DNA of 64,000 bases, from the NCBI GenBank assembly GCA_016490735.1, contig JAEMWC010000004.1:2688001-2752000 (forward strand), given 5' to 3'. The notes below the pieces were generated by a model. It worked only from the letters and a program-made list of their open reading frames with translations, searched no databases and was not told where the DNA came from. The stretch is from Pachyseris speciosa. Lineage: Eukaryota > Cnidaria > Anthozoa > Scleractinia > Pachyseridae. Positions 35,233 through 47,053 of the stretch are shown piece by piece (the first letter of the stretch is position 1; the number at the start of each line of letters is the position of its first letter). A program made the position numbers and the translations under genes.

Positions 35233-38200
35233 TTAACGTGCCCCGAAAGTGATACAGTAAATCAGAACAAAAAGAAAGTAAGTGAAGGGGAACAGGATCC
35301 TGGACACTTTGTCGATTGGGTGTGGTGGGCGTTGGGCTTGCTTGTGAATCTCATTGTCTGTCACTTTCTTCTTTCTTCGCACTGGAAGACACGAAGGGTT
35401 TTGAGAGCGTCCCTCAGATAAATCCTGCAAAAATAAATATCAAATTTCAAACTTTTGCTTCATGCTGAGAGAATCCTAGCTGTGAGAAGTTATCTGCGCT
35501 GTCAAACTTCTCCAGCTTTGGCAGTTACTACCCCATTCTAACTACCTTCTTTAAATCGAAAAAAAAATTTTTGGTGGCATGCATGTTACCTGCCTTCAAA
35601 AGGACAAAATCGCAATAGTCTCATTTAATTAGAGAGCTACCGTCAAGACATTTCAAAGACCCTGGATCAGTGCACTTGAGAGGTTAAGGAGGTGTTCTTT
35701 GAAAACGTTTTGGCGGGAAGAACGTATGCATCCGGTGCCTGTGAAACTTTATTCTGTACACCTTATTTTTCATAAGATGCTTCCTTTAGGAAACTGTTTT
35801 CTTCGTATTGACTTAGAGCGGTTTTCAATTGAGTGTCGTAAAACCAAAACCAAAGCAATTACTCTGACCAATCACAACAGACTGAAACAGCGCATCGAGC
35901 CAATCAGAATTCAAAGCAATTACTTGCAACCGGCGCCAAGCGAGGAAAAATACGCGCGTGCAAGTCACAATTGGTTTTGGTTTTGCTTCTCATTGGTTGA
36001 GAAAGTGGCGCGAGTTTTTCTGGCCAATCACAGAGCGAAGCAATGCAAAACCAAAGCAAAACAATTATTACTTTCGACACTCAATTGAAAACCGCTCTAT
36101 TCTTCAGGAGATGATAGAGCGACTTTCAATTGAGTGTCGAGGGTAAATTGCATTTGCTTTGGTTTTGCATTCCTTCGCTCTGTGATTGGCCAGCAAAACT
36201 CGCGCCACATTCTCAACCAATGAGAAGCAAAATGCGCGACTTGCACGCGTGCATTTTTCCCGCGCTTTGCGCCGGCTACATGTCATTGCTTCGAATTCTG
36301 ATTGGCTCATTGCACTTCTTACTTCTGTTGTGATTGGTCAGAGTAATTGCTTTGGTTTTGGTTTTACGACACGCTCTAACCAGAATAATCCCAAAAGGGC
36401 GCTTCCTGAATCAAAATCGATTCACCAAACATGTTAGGGCCTTGTAAATGGTATTACGACGCTCCAAGCCAAGCAAAATGGGTTTATCTCCTCTCAATTT
36501 GCCAACCTGTTTCTAGCAATTTAACAATATTTATAGTTGCTTGGACCACTTAACCGGTGGCCACATAACGAGAAAATAATTTCCAGGTTTAATTCTAGCG
36601 TATATTAACTGACTGTTAAGCCAGGTTTTCAGACTAGCAACGCAAGCACAAGCGCAAGCATAAGTAGCTTATGCCAAGTGAAAACGCACACAAGCATAAG
36701 CGCAAGCACAAGGAGAAGAAAAAGTTTTGATCCTTGCGCTTATGCTTATGCTTGCGTCAAGCCCGTTTTCACAGTGAAATAAGCGCTCTTGTGCTTGCGC
36801 TTATGCTTGCAGTTGTGCTTGCGTCGCTAGTGCAAACCAGGCTTTACCTCAGATTCTTGTTTTGGTTCTCCGGACGAACTTCCAAGGATCGTGTCAGCCC
36901 AACCATTGTGTAACGTGCGTGAATCTTGCGCGGATTCGGTTTGGCTTGTAGTAATGTCCGTTTTACTGACGATTTTATCTTTAACAGTGCAAATAATAGC
37001 AAACTCGATTAACGAACCAAATACGAAGAAAAAACTTCCAAGCAGATAGTAATCGATCGCCTTTATGTAGCCGACTTTGGGCAGAGTAGCCTGAATGCCA
37101 AAGGAAAGTGTTGTTATGGAAAGGACGGTAGTGATTCCGAGAGAGACTCGGGCGGGCACGGAACGCTCGTCAATCCAGAAGCCGACCCAACTGAGCGTGA
37201 CAATCAGCAATGTTGGGATGAAGTCTTGGATGATGTAAAAACCAAGATGGCGCTTTAATCTGAACGATACTGCCAGGACAGTAAAGTTCCCTGAAAACAA
37301 GTAAGGTGGATCAAGACAACAACCCCTCCATCGGATGAACTATAACACTATATAGATGATATGTGGACCGCCACATTAAGACAATATCGACAGGGCAATG
37401 AAGATGATGAGACGCGCAGTAAACAGCCGAAACGTTGCGTTCTTATATATCAAGTGATTGCATCGTGGACGTAAAGATAACAAACTTCATACAGTTTCAA
37501 AAAGCCGTTTTCCTGATTTTGAACATACCTTGCCAAGTTATCAATTCGATTGAAACATCAAAATGTTTAAAACTCACTCACACTGGCTGGAGGACAAAAG
37601 GTCTAAACGAAGTTTTGACCATCAACCAAAGGTGACGCATTATATAAATCAACGTGACGCACTATATGAATCAAAGATTTAAGACCAAATGCTGACGATG
37701 TAAATAAGACCTTTTTGGACTGGCGGGGCGTTTTTGCATTTCACCTTGAAGCTGTACGTGAAATCTGAGCGCCAAGAACAAAGTTCTCTCCCTCACAATA
37801 CCTGATACATACTCCGCATTCCTTGAAAGAACTTTCCACTCTACCAAAGTGTATTGTGGAATGGTAAGCCTGTCTGATAACGTCACTGGTGTGAATGCGT
37901 CAGTCCAGGCGTAAATAATGTCTTTAGTACTGTATCCATCTGCGCGGGACAATTATAAGAGGTTGTCATTTTGTGATGCATGAAGTCAAACTTACTTCTT
38001 AAACTGATGATGAACGTCAGTGACTTCGTCTACCTTGGATAACCGCTCGCTACGATTAGCAGGAACGATCTCATGGAATCACTTTCCTGTTGCTAAAATA
38101 CGGAACTCTATTACAATTTTAGAGTTTAAGAAAAACCTATCTCATAGGCAAGGCGCTTCAATAACTTTTTGTAACTCAGTACTTTATATAAACATTGTTA

Positions 38201-41200
38201 TCACAATTATATAGCGGGAAAGACCTCATGGATATACCCACGCGGTTAACGTAGTTGGGGAATCGTGGTGGGTATATCCATGAGATTTTTCCTATATAGC
38301 AGATGTTTATGATTCATTTGATTAGCAATATTATGGTTTGCAAATTTGCTAAGTTAGTAATTCCTGTAATGCGCGTGTGAGAATCTTCTGATGGAGCATG
38401 TACAATGTAAATATTATTTTTATTCTTATTATTTTTAGTTCTGTCGCAAAAAAAAAACAATTCAAAATATCCACAGCGTTAATAAAGTTTGAGAATTTAC
38501 AAAAAAGTAAGACTATCCTTACAACTTCCAAACGACATTTCACAGATTTGCTCGTCCATTGGGAATCTCCGGAGATCCATGAGACAGTAAGAACGCACGC
38601 GCTTCCTGAAGGAAAAAGGTATCCTCGTCAAGAAGAAGTAGACGATTATACTTTAAGAACGTTAGCACCAAATCTTCCACACTCAAATTTTGTTAAAACT
38701 TTTGCTACAATGAATTAGATAATGACTAATTGTGGTCAAAAAGGGAAAGAAATTTGTTTGGGAGATAAACCGTGTGGAAGCCCACAGTATTTGTAGAGGC
38801 CGTGGTGCAAAAGTGGGTTATACGGTATTACCTTGCCTTATGCGAATGAACTTCTCTAGTCGAGGTTTCTGCGTTGGCCTTAACTTTAACAAGACTATTT
38901 ATAGTAAATTTTTGCGACTGATGTCACCCCTTCACGTAGCACATGCATTAGCCTTTCAGAAGAATAATTGCTAGTAAGTATATTTTATTCGGAATGTCAG
39001 GTTACCTTGAGCTGTAAAAGACCATGCCATTTGAGGAAATCCGCATCAAAAAGTCATGCCGTGCATTATGATCAGACATATCTGTCTCAAAGAAGGTATC
39101 CGGAAGCCATATTTGATCTACGAAATGACCACCAGGTTGGATCGTTGGAACTTGCAGGTATTTGCCAAATGCCAGCCGGTGATCTCTCCAAAACTGACGG
39201 AAGAAAAAGGTGGCAGTAAAATCCTAGGGGAGTTAAAGAAAAATTTAGGTAATCACAGCCGCGTCTCAGTGATTTAGGGCTAAGGCCCGGTTCATATAGT
39301 CGCATTTAATGCCGTGTTTCGAATGCAATTGAAGGCCTCGGTGCATAACCATCCTATGTCGAATTTTGGGTTGTTTTTCGATTTTGCTTGGATTTGTCTG
39401 AATTTCTGCATGTGAACTACAATTCGATGGAAACACATTGTATGGTATTTTTTTGACTGATTCATCCAGAATCCAGAAATGCATTTTTTCTTACTAAGAA
39501 GATGTAATGCAACTTGCAAACCACTCCCATGGAAGGTTGGTTTCTTGGTGTACGTAAGAAAAAATGCATTTCTGGATTCTGGATGAATCAGTCAAAAAAA
39601 TACCATACAATGTGTTTCCATCGAATTGCAGTTCACATGCAGAAATTCAGACAAATCCAAGCAAAATCGAAAAACGACTCAAAATTCGACATAGGATGGT
39701 TATGCTCCGAGCCCTTCAATTGAGACAGTAGATAATGAGATGATTTGCCTCATTATCTTTTGTTTGAATTGCATTCGACACGGCAGAAATGCGACGTATG
39801 AACCGGGCCTAACAGTAATAGGGAGCTTTTAATAATAGGGAGCTTTAATAATAATTTTTATTTTTTTAATAATAGGGAGCTTAAGGTGATTCCTCACAAT
39901 TGCATGGCGCATCCTTACTGCGCATAATTTATGGCGTCATTTGGTGCGTGCACATTAGAAACATGGCCTATTTGCCTTGACATTGAGCTTTGTCAGCCTA
40001 CATTTTCCCTTTGTCGTCGTGTTGCAAAAAGCGAGCACGGTGACCACCCTTTTTTATTGGTGTTATTTACTCGTAATAGGCACGAGAAAAACATGTTTAA
40101 GGCGAAAAAAAAGTTTAATAGTAGAAGTTGGATTATTTTCATATAAATGACGTGAAACTCTGCATTTGGAGCCAGGGAAGAGTATGACATGATGACGCAG
40201 TGGTCCACTTTTCTTACATTATTTACAAGATAGGGCAATTTAAAATCGTTATACTGAAAGGTTATAACTCAGACACGCAATTAGGCTCTGGGTTTCAATA
40301 CTATTCATAGTTTTGCTACATTATAACAAATTTTTTCGTTTGTTTGTTTTTGTCTGGGAAAGTGTCGCGTTCTCCAGCCCATTATTCAACAAATAGATTC
40401 CATTTTTGTCAATGTGTGTGTGAACAAAGAAGTTTGAGGCTCGTAGCGTGACTGATGTTCTTACCACGTTCTGACGTTCACCGCCCGGTATCAGAGTTCA
40501 CACGCACTGACAAATGGAATCTATTTGTTAAATAAACTGCTTTTAATCTCGTAACCATCTGGGTACGAGATTAAATTGCTTTTTTTTTTTTACTTTCTTC
40601 GGCTCAAGACGTCATTCGTGTGTCTATACTTAAATCGCAAACTCCTCAAATATACGCCAAAAACGCGTTTTCCCGTCACTGGGATAATTTAGCAATCATT
40701 TCCTACATTTAAGCAGGGCTACTGATTTTATATAGTTATTCAGTCAAGTGTTTCAAACCGACGTTCTCAACTTTTATCAGACACCAATGAAGCCAGCCAC
40801 GAATCTACGATCCCCATTCTAGTAGTAACGTTAAAAATGTTATCCTATCATGGTCAATATAGACGTAGGAGTGCGACCACACCCAGTGACCTATCCCCAT
40901 AGCCTATTAGTAAGAAGCAACTCCCCTTCCGCCCGTGAGGAATGCAAAATATGCACAGCATAGACTTACCATAGAAATCTCGTTAATGGGCACGGTTGCA
41001 ATGACATATATGCCAGCAGTGACTCGCACTGGGGAACCTAAAGTTATTGCAAAGGTAAAAGGGAAAGTTAGCTTTAGGTTGTACCAATCGGCGTTTATAT
41101 CTGCACGAAATCGGATGGTCAAAATCCCTTCTGAGATGCAGTGGAGATTTTGTTAAAGACAGCTCTTGGAGGTGCCCTTTCACTTCCATGCGAGCATATG

Positions 41201-41699
41201 TCAAGTAGCTTGTGTATTAACTGGGGCATGATCCCTCTTTGGCACGGTATATATACCCTTAAAGTCACAATAGTGATCAGCATCTACATTCTCCACATCA
41301 TTGCAAGCAAGAAAAAAATACGAAAGACCACTACGGTGATGACTAAAAAGAACGTTACTTACAGCACGCTCAATACCAGCCTGCGTGGAAGACGCTAGAA
41401 AGGGAAAGGGAAGGGGGAAAACGGGCGCACGCGCGTGAAGCCCTCCCGTCGTGCTCCGCGCGCGCGCCTGCCTTCCCTCTTCCCTTCCACTTTCTAGCGC
41501 CTGCCCCGAAGGCTAGCTCAATACTGAAGGCATAGAAAAGCCAATAGAGTTACTTAGAGTAGAGTTTATATACCTTAGATCGTTAATTTCCATCTTACCT
41601 CCCACATGTGGTCTGACGCGTTTGTCGTAATTACTCAATAGGGTATCAAGCACCTGAGCCATTTTGTTTACTCTGTGCAAGGATGCATTGTCAGCAGCG
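35233..41699 (-). CDS. Anion-selective Cys-loop receptor (GABA-A/glycine-receptor-like), copy C
   Basis: Exons (minus): 41599-41699, 40970-41037, 39006-39223, 38523-38605, 37802-37939, 36848-37290, 35233-35424. All junctions agree in phase, giving 414 codons including the stop; the signal-peptide exon is not identified. Landmarks: VLDTLLSNYDKRVRP; GSPVRVTAG; WRDHRLAFGKYLQ; WLPDTFFETDM; Cys-loop CLMDLRRFPMDEQIC; DGYSTKDIIYAWTD; M1 ending LSWVGFWIDE; PAR-VSLGITTVLSITT in M2 (anion filter); M3 KAIDYYLLGSFF; a short loop; M4 IDKVSRILFPFTYFLF, with four residues after it. These channels are plasma-membrane pentamers opened by GABA, glycine or similar ligands; the ligand is unknown. It is more diverged from A and B than they are from each other. 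The donor at 36847 coincides with a transposon end. Confidence 0.88.
35814..36099. mobile_element. TAGAGCG-type MITE, copy 1
   Basis: It starts TAGAGCGGTTTTCAATTGAG and ends with the exact complement. The interior holds CCAAAACCAAAG and several CCAATCA/ATTGG motifs. It lies in the last intron of copy C. Confidence 0.85.
36115..36378. mobile_element. TAGAGCG-type MITE, copy 2, inverted to copy 1
   Basis: Same family: TAGAGCGACTTTCAATTGAG at the left, CGCTCTA at the right. Its forward strand matches the reverse complement of copy 1, so the pair forms a ~560-bp hairpin with a 15-bp spacer. Confidence 0.85.
36619..36843. mobile_element. Foldback MITE inserted at a splice donor (TTA target duplication)
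   Basis: Termini AGCCAGGTTTTCA and TGCAAACCAGGCT; TTA at both flanks (36616-36618 and 36844-36846). The interior is made of GCTTATGCTTGCG/CGCAAGCATAAGC repeats. The right-hand TTA, read on the minus strand as TAA, supplies part of the donor GTAA of the copy C intron. Confidence 0.8.
38020..38160 (+). mobile_element. LINE C-terminal fragment
   Basis: The frame RSLRLAGTISWNHFPVAKIR with ILEFKKNL matches the end of LINE RT proteins (WN-LP / FK--L pattern). It is a short truncated insertion in an intron of copy C, opposite strand. Confidence 0.55.
38209..38299. mobile_element. 91-bp foldback element
   Basis: ATATAGCGGGAAAGACCTCA with TGGATATACCCACG at the left pairs with GTGGGTATATCCATGAG and TTTTTCCTATATAG at the right. 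It is one hairpin with a ~20-nt loop. Confidence 0.7.
39284..39809. mobile_element. PIF/Harbinger-like foldback MITE with TAA target duplication
   Basis: The ends are GGCCCGGTTCATA and TATGAACCGGGCC, flanked by TAA at 39281-39283 and 39810-39812. Arms of about 210 bp (39300-39495 and 39545-39750) are nearly exact complements. A 3-bp TWA duplication and GG-C ends fit PIF/Harbinger. It lies in a copy C intron, 58 bp upstream of the exon starting at 39223. Confidence 0.8.
41393..41500. mobile_element. GC-rich foldback element
   Basis: CGCTAGAAAGGGAAAGGGAA pairs with TTCCCTTCCACTTTCTAGCG around a CpG-rich centre (CGCACGCGCGTG). It lies in the first recognised intron of copy C. Confidence 0.65.
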
Positions 41700-41858
41700 C
41701 TGAAATCAAAGAACACTGGTGTTTAGTATAATATAGCGCGGACAAAAATGCGGTGACCTAACCAGAACTCAAACCAGTTACCGTGCAAATAAGTGTCAAG
41801 GGCATGGAAATGAGTACGACAATGATATTAAGGTGCCATCAGAGACCAGAACAAGATA

Positions 41859-42306
41859 CCGTAAAAGCCCTATTAAATCCCCCTCTAGTCTAATAAGCCC
41901 ACGGTTTGAAAGTAGGTCTTTGCAATAATTCCCCCTCTCTAATACCACCCCTCCCCCCGCCCCTGTTTTGGGACAGAAAATTATGTAATTAGTCTCTCCT
42001 ATTTCCTCTTACAAATCCAAATCATGCGGCCCAGTTGGTTTGTTTTTAGACAAACACAGTGTATACAGTCAATACAACAATCAATCATATATTCATTCTC
42101 ACAAATATACAGTCAAATACATAACACTTTTGTCCGTTCCATTTAAAGTTGCACTGCAGTTCTTTGATGTTTTTAAAAACCTATTTTAAAACTGAAACGG
42201 TGTTTTAAGATTGGAATAAGCCCCCATCTCTTATATGTTCCCCGTTAATGAGGTCTGAAAGAGGGGCGGGGGGGGGGGGGGGGGGGGGTTAATAGAACTT
42301 TTACGG
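41859..42306. mobile_element. Tc1/mariner-type MITE, CCGTAAAAG family
   Basis: TA-flanked (41857-41858, 42307-42308). The ends are CCGTAAAAGCCCTATTAA and TTAATAGAACTTTTACGG. The interior has C-rich AATAAGCCCCC-like phrases and a G run at about 42269-42290. Confidence 0.75.
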
Positions 42307-42309
42307 TAT

Positions 42310-43025
42310 TTTCTCTTTTACAAAACCCACTCTGGCCCACTCTGCTAGTCACATCCCACCAGTAACATTCGCTTTGCATGCGACAGCTTACAGTCCTGTA
42401 ACAAAGTAGGTTACTGCATCTAACTGAACTGAGCGTGTCACTAATCTTCGATTGAACTACCGGTATACTGTTTTTGTTTTAACCTGTTTTAATGCTACTT
42501 TTTCTTTTCTCTCTGGTCAAAGCTGTAATCACATTGCAGCACGTGCACATTTTGACACCATTTTAAACAAAATTTGCACAGAGCATCTCCTGTTCGCAGA
42601 ATCTCGTGTATACCTTTTCTGAACTCAAGTGTTCCTTTTCATTCTTCGTATTGAATCGTAAATGTTGACAATTTAAAAAACCAACAAGATATTAAAGCGT
42701 ATGGTCGCACAAAGTAAGCTTAAGCTTAAATTACAGTCTGAACTAAGTTATTTGTATCGCCGGGTTAATAAAATAAACATTTGAAATTACCTTACTACCG
42801 CTAATCGTCAAATAAAGTGAAATATCTCGATTCTGCTCATGTTTCCTGGATGTTTCCAAAGGAAACTTTCAGTCATAATATTTTTACCTCGGGTTTACAA
42901 CACTTACAACAGAAGAGACGAAACATGAAGAAACAGACGGTGACGGATGCGCGGCTTGCAAGCGCGGGAAAAATTGCCATTGTCATGTGACCCCATGTTA
43001 ATAGGCCCTGGCAAACGAGAACACA
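42310..43025. other. Upstream region of copy C, no supported exon
   Basis: It should contain the 5' end of copy C. On the minus strand a hydrophobic stretch (MTMAIFPALAS ... VTVCFFMFRLFCC, about 42900-42990) with a following GTAAGT could be a signal-peptide exon. Its phase does not fit the exon at 41599-41699, so I leave it unassigned. Confidence 0.4.
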
Positions 43026-43027
43026 CT

Positions 43028-44382
43028 TGTTCGGACACAGGCTTCCCAAGCTCAAAATTCGACTCTGCATCAGCTTGTTTATATAGAGAATTGTATGGGA
43101 AAGTCGCCGGTTTGTAAAAAAAATGTGTAAATATTTATCTAATCAGAAATAAAGTTTTCTTACCTCAAATGTGTCGCGTACTTGTCTCTTGTGCCGATTT
43201 TGAAGCCATTCTGACGCCGTTTAGTGAAGTTTTTCGAAATCGTTGTCTCTCCCTCTAAAAGAAGTAGAAGGCAGACCACTCCATCGATCGCATCAATCGC
43301 TGGCCAGACGTCACTCCACAAATCGCTCTCTCATCGAAAGGAAAAGTCCCGAATCGCAATAAAACCAACAGTTCCATAAAGCCCAATAAATTTCACTCCA
43401 TCTACGTGTGCTTCAGCGGTCAAAAGACTCGTGAAGAACGAAAAATTTGGCTTGAAATTCGCCTCTTCGGCTTTCCTGATATGCTTGTGACCGACCTCGC
43501 GACAACGGCCGTTAAAGCAAGGTCAAGTAGCTGGTTTCTGATTGGTCCATTTGAATTAAGTCACGCGCTGACAACACGACCCTCCACCGGAGGGAAAGGT
43601 ACATTTTGTCACGAATCAAGTGTCACACTAGGGCTGCAGCAGGTTTGTAACCTTTACAGAGTTCACAACTATCAAGCAAATTTAGAACGATAACTATCTT
43701 ATGCTGAAAATACAATCTTATCGTTCTAAATTTGTTTGATAGTTGTAAACTCTGTAAAGTTACAAACCAGCTGCAGCCCTAGTGTGACACTTGATTCGCG
43801 ACAAAATGCACCTTTCCCTCCGGTGGAGGGTCGTGTTGTCAGCGCGTGACTTAATTCAAATGGACCAATCAGAAACCAGCTACTTGACCTTGCGTTAACG
43901 GTCGTTGTCGCGAGGTCGGTCACAAGCATATCAGGAAAGCCGAAGAGGCGAACTTCAAGTCAAATTTTTCGTTCTTCACGAGTCTTTTGACCGCCGAAGC
44001 ACACGTAGATAGAGTGAAATTTATTGGGCTTTATGGAACTGTTGGTTTTATTGCGATTCGGGACTTTTCCTTTCGATGAGAGAGCGATTTGTGGAGTGAC
44101 GTCTGGCCAGCGATTAATGCGATCGATGGAGTGGTCTGCCTTCTACTTCTTTTAGAACGAGAGACAACGATTTCGAAAAACTTCACTAAACGGCGTCAGA
44201 ATGGCTTCAAAATCGGCACAAGAGACAAGTACGCGACACATTTGAGGTAGGAAAACTTTATTTCTGATTAGATAGTTATTTACACATTTTTTTTTACAAA
44301 CCGGCGACCTTTCCCATACAATTCTCTATATAAACAAGCTGATGCAGAGTTGAATTTTGAGCTTGGGAAACCTGTGGTTCGG
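43028..44382. repeat. Long near-perfect palindrome, arms of about 670 bp
   Basis: 43028-43698 and 43717-44382 are inverted copies around a ~20-nt spacer (TCTTATGCTGAAAATACAAT). Differences are few, mostly single bases. Each arm holds a CpG-rich stretch and, reading outward, ATGGCTTCAAAATCGGC, a short frame and a donor-like GAG-GTA(A/G)G. The arms therefore resemble the 5' end of a transcription unit. There are no target duplications or transposon termini that I can define. Confidence 0.85.
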
Positions 44383-44709
44383 ACAGCTTGTTCGGACACA
44401 AATGTTTCCCTGTTTGCCCGCGCGCGCATTTGTTGCGGACACAAAATTTGTGTCTGCAACAAATGTTTCCCAGTTTGCACAGCATGGAATGACAACAGTT
44501 GTTTTGTTCCCCGCTCGTTTGCTCAACCAAGAAACACCATGAGCAACAATGTGCCTCGTTTGCAGGGCCTTAATTGTGGGAAAACAAGAGTACCAAGTCA
44601 AGGTTGCATTTTCCTTTGTTTTTGACAAAAGAACATGCAAATTATTCCCCTACCACAATTCCAAATTAGCCTATTGCGTGGTCAATACCTTGAAAAATTA
44701 CTTTGAATA

Positions 44710-45120
44710 CCCTATACTGCCGCTTTTAAGCCCCTCCCCCCCCCCAAAAAAAAAACCACATCCGATCATAAGTCCCCCTTTTCTTGTTTTGAGAGGTATT
44801 AAGCACTTTCTAGGAACTCTGTATTACTTCTAACACAATTTTTAAAAATTATTGCGGAGCAATAATATGAACTTCAAGGAAGAAGTCAAAACAGTTCTGT
44901 TTGTGTTGTTAGTTTTAATTCTGTTCCAAATGTATCGAAATGAATTCGATTTAATATGACGTTTTGAAGCTTAATTAAAAACCAGTAAAGGCAAAACGTT
45001 TTGAGATCAGCAGTGCTATAGCTTGTTTCTATTCCAGTTATAAGCCCCTCTCCGTTTATAAGCCCACTTAAAACCCCTTACGAAGATAAGCCCAGGGTTT
45101 ATAAGCGGAAGTTTACGATA
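44710..45120. mobile_element. Probable third member of the AAGCCCC-type MITE family, degraded
   Basis: CCGCTTTTAAGCCCC at the left and GGGTTTATAAGCGGAAGTTT at the right are roughly inverted. Between them are repeated ATAAGCCC phrases. Confidence 0.45.
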
Positions 45121-45129
45121 ATCCCAAAA

Positions 45130-47050
45130 CAAATGTAACCGACCAATCATAGCAAGAATAAAAGGATAAAAAATTACTACAGAAAATCAACTGAATCGTA
45201 ATCATCTGTAACCTGCTTGTTATGCCAACTGTCATCTAATACGTCAAGAATGATTATTTTCTTACAAAAGGAAAACATTTTCAAATTAGTTTTAGACTCC
45301 AGCATGGAGATTGTCGGAAGGCGTTGTAGAATCACTATGTATGTGTATTTTAAAAATATTTCAGTCTCCAAATAGCCGAATGTTGAAATTATGAACCAAG
45401 GTTCAACATGACTAGCTAAAATGTCCGTTTATTTTATGTCGTTTATATTAAGTCGGCGATATCAATAGGTTATTTACAGTTGAATGTCCGAGATTGCAAC
45501 ATGAATGTCGTGATAAAAATCATCAAGATTTTAATAAATGTTTAGACCGAAAAAGGTTGAAAAAATAATAAAGTTGTAATATTTCATGCATTACTGCTCA
45601 AAACTTAACATTTAATTTTCGGAATACAGATCGGGAATGTAAAATTAAAAGTGAACTTAATTTCACAGAAACCTGTTTTTCCACAAAAATACCACCTTAG
45701 TGTTTCAGAAAAACTTTTCAAACGCGGTTTTTTGCTGACAGCGAGAACCTGCGATTTTGGAATCGTGTAATGTGCAACAGAGGTGAAAATTGACATTTAA
45801 AGGTATTTTTAGTAAAAAAAAAAAAGTCCCGTGGGGTTCCCTGAATTAAAGCGCAAAAAGGAAAATTCAAACAACTCAAGGGGTACATTCTTCCCAAAAC
45901 CTAGCACCTTACAGTTTTTAAATAAAATTACTTTTTTTTAGTCCTTGAATTCAGAAGTACAGTTCGTCATAAAATGTAGGACTCTTACTAAAGAAGGAGC
46001 ACCCTTAAATAATGCAATTAAAGACATCCAGAAACGGAAATGTAAAATGCCTCATTACCTTTCCGTAAAGTTGAAACTATGGTTTGCAGTTTGCACGGAT
46101 GAGCTTATACAAGAGAGTATCGCCACTAACTCACAGGAAAGTCTGAAAATTTCGACCATCCCCATCAAGGCGCGCACTAGAGGTTCCGCAATTATCCGTA
46201 AGACTTACAAATACATCGAACCTATAAACGGTTTCCATAGCAATAATCCATGCAGTGCTACTGGAATCAAGCCTAGGAATCGAGGGAACATCTGCCATGA
46301 AAAGAACAAAACAAACAAAGCACACGAAACTTCTAATGAATAGAATTTTTAATGTTTTTCAAGTTTTGATAAAGATGGCTGACAGTCATCGAAACTGTCA
46401 GCATCATTAAGACGTTAAGACTGGCTATGTTTTAAGAACATTTAAATCGACTAATTATTACTGCTGGTTTCTGCCTTGCACATTAGATGTCCTTTCATTC
46501 TCTAGCTCATTTCTCTTGTTTCGCTGCATTTCAGTCCCCTTTTTGTCTAAAAAAGGTGATGTGTGACAATCAGACAAATTAGGCTTCCTGTACTTTGTGA
46601 AAAGAAAAGAATAGAAAGACGAATGCGTCGCACGAGTAAATTAATATACCTGGGAGATAGCGTTCAAAGTTAGAAACTTAATTAACCCTACAAATACTGA
46701 GACGAATTTTACATAAGCAAGCTGTGATCTCGTGGTTCTTTTCTACCCTCTGTTCTGCGCCTGATTGCTGGCAAAGCGTTGAAATGAAGCTATGACGGCT
46801 ACATAAAATATTAATTTAGAGTTCCGCAGGAGATAAAGAGGAGTGCATATGTTATCTTTATTGAAGCATTACACCAAAAAACAACCGGAAAGGGTAACAG
46901 AAATTAATGACGCTAATTTACTGATGCCTGAATAAAGCCTCATTATGTGATTCATGGCAAGCTTTTTTTAAAGATACTTAGAGCCCACGTGTGAAAGGGA
47001 CATACAGCATTACCATGAAAATTCAGGTTCACATATACCAAATAATGCAG
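45130..47050. other. Intergenic DNA with no supported gene
   Basis: A 132-codon plus-strand frame at 45945-46343 has no recognisable domain. It is Lys/Asn/Thr-rich and has no splice or promoter context. Nothing else stands out. Confidence 0.5.
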
Positions 47051-47053
47051 CTA

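Noticed and set aside
42873..43070. Signal-peptide exon of channel copy C
   Set aside because: Hydrophobic and followed by GTAAGT, but no donor there gives a phase compatible with the first recognised exon.
43187..43232. Short MASKSAQ... coding exon in each palindrome arm
   Set aside because: The frame meets TGA just before the donor-like site, so it is more likely 5' UTR or chance.
45945..46343. 132-codon plus-strand gene
   Set aside because: No domain, no Kozak or splice context, low-complexity composition.
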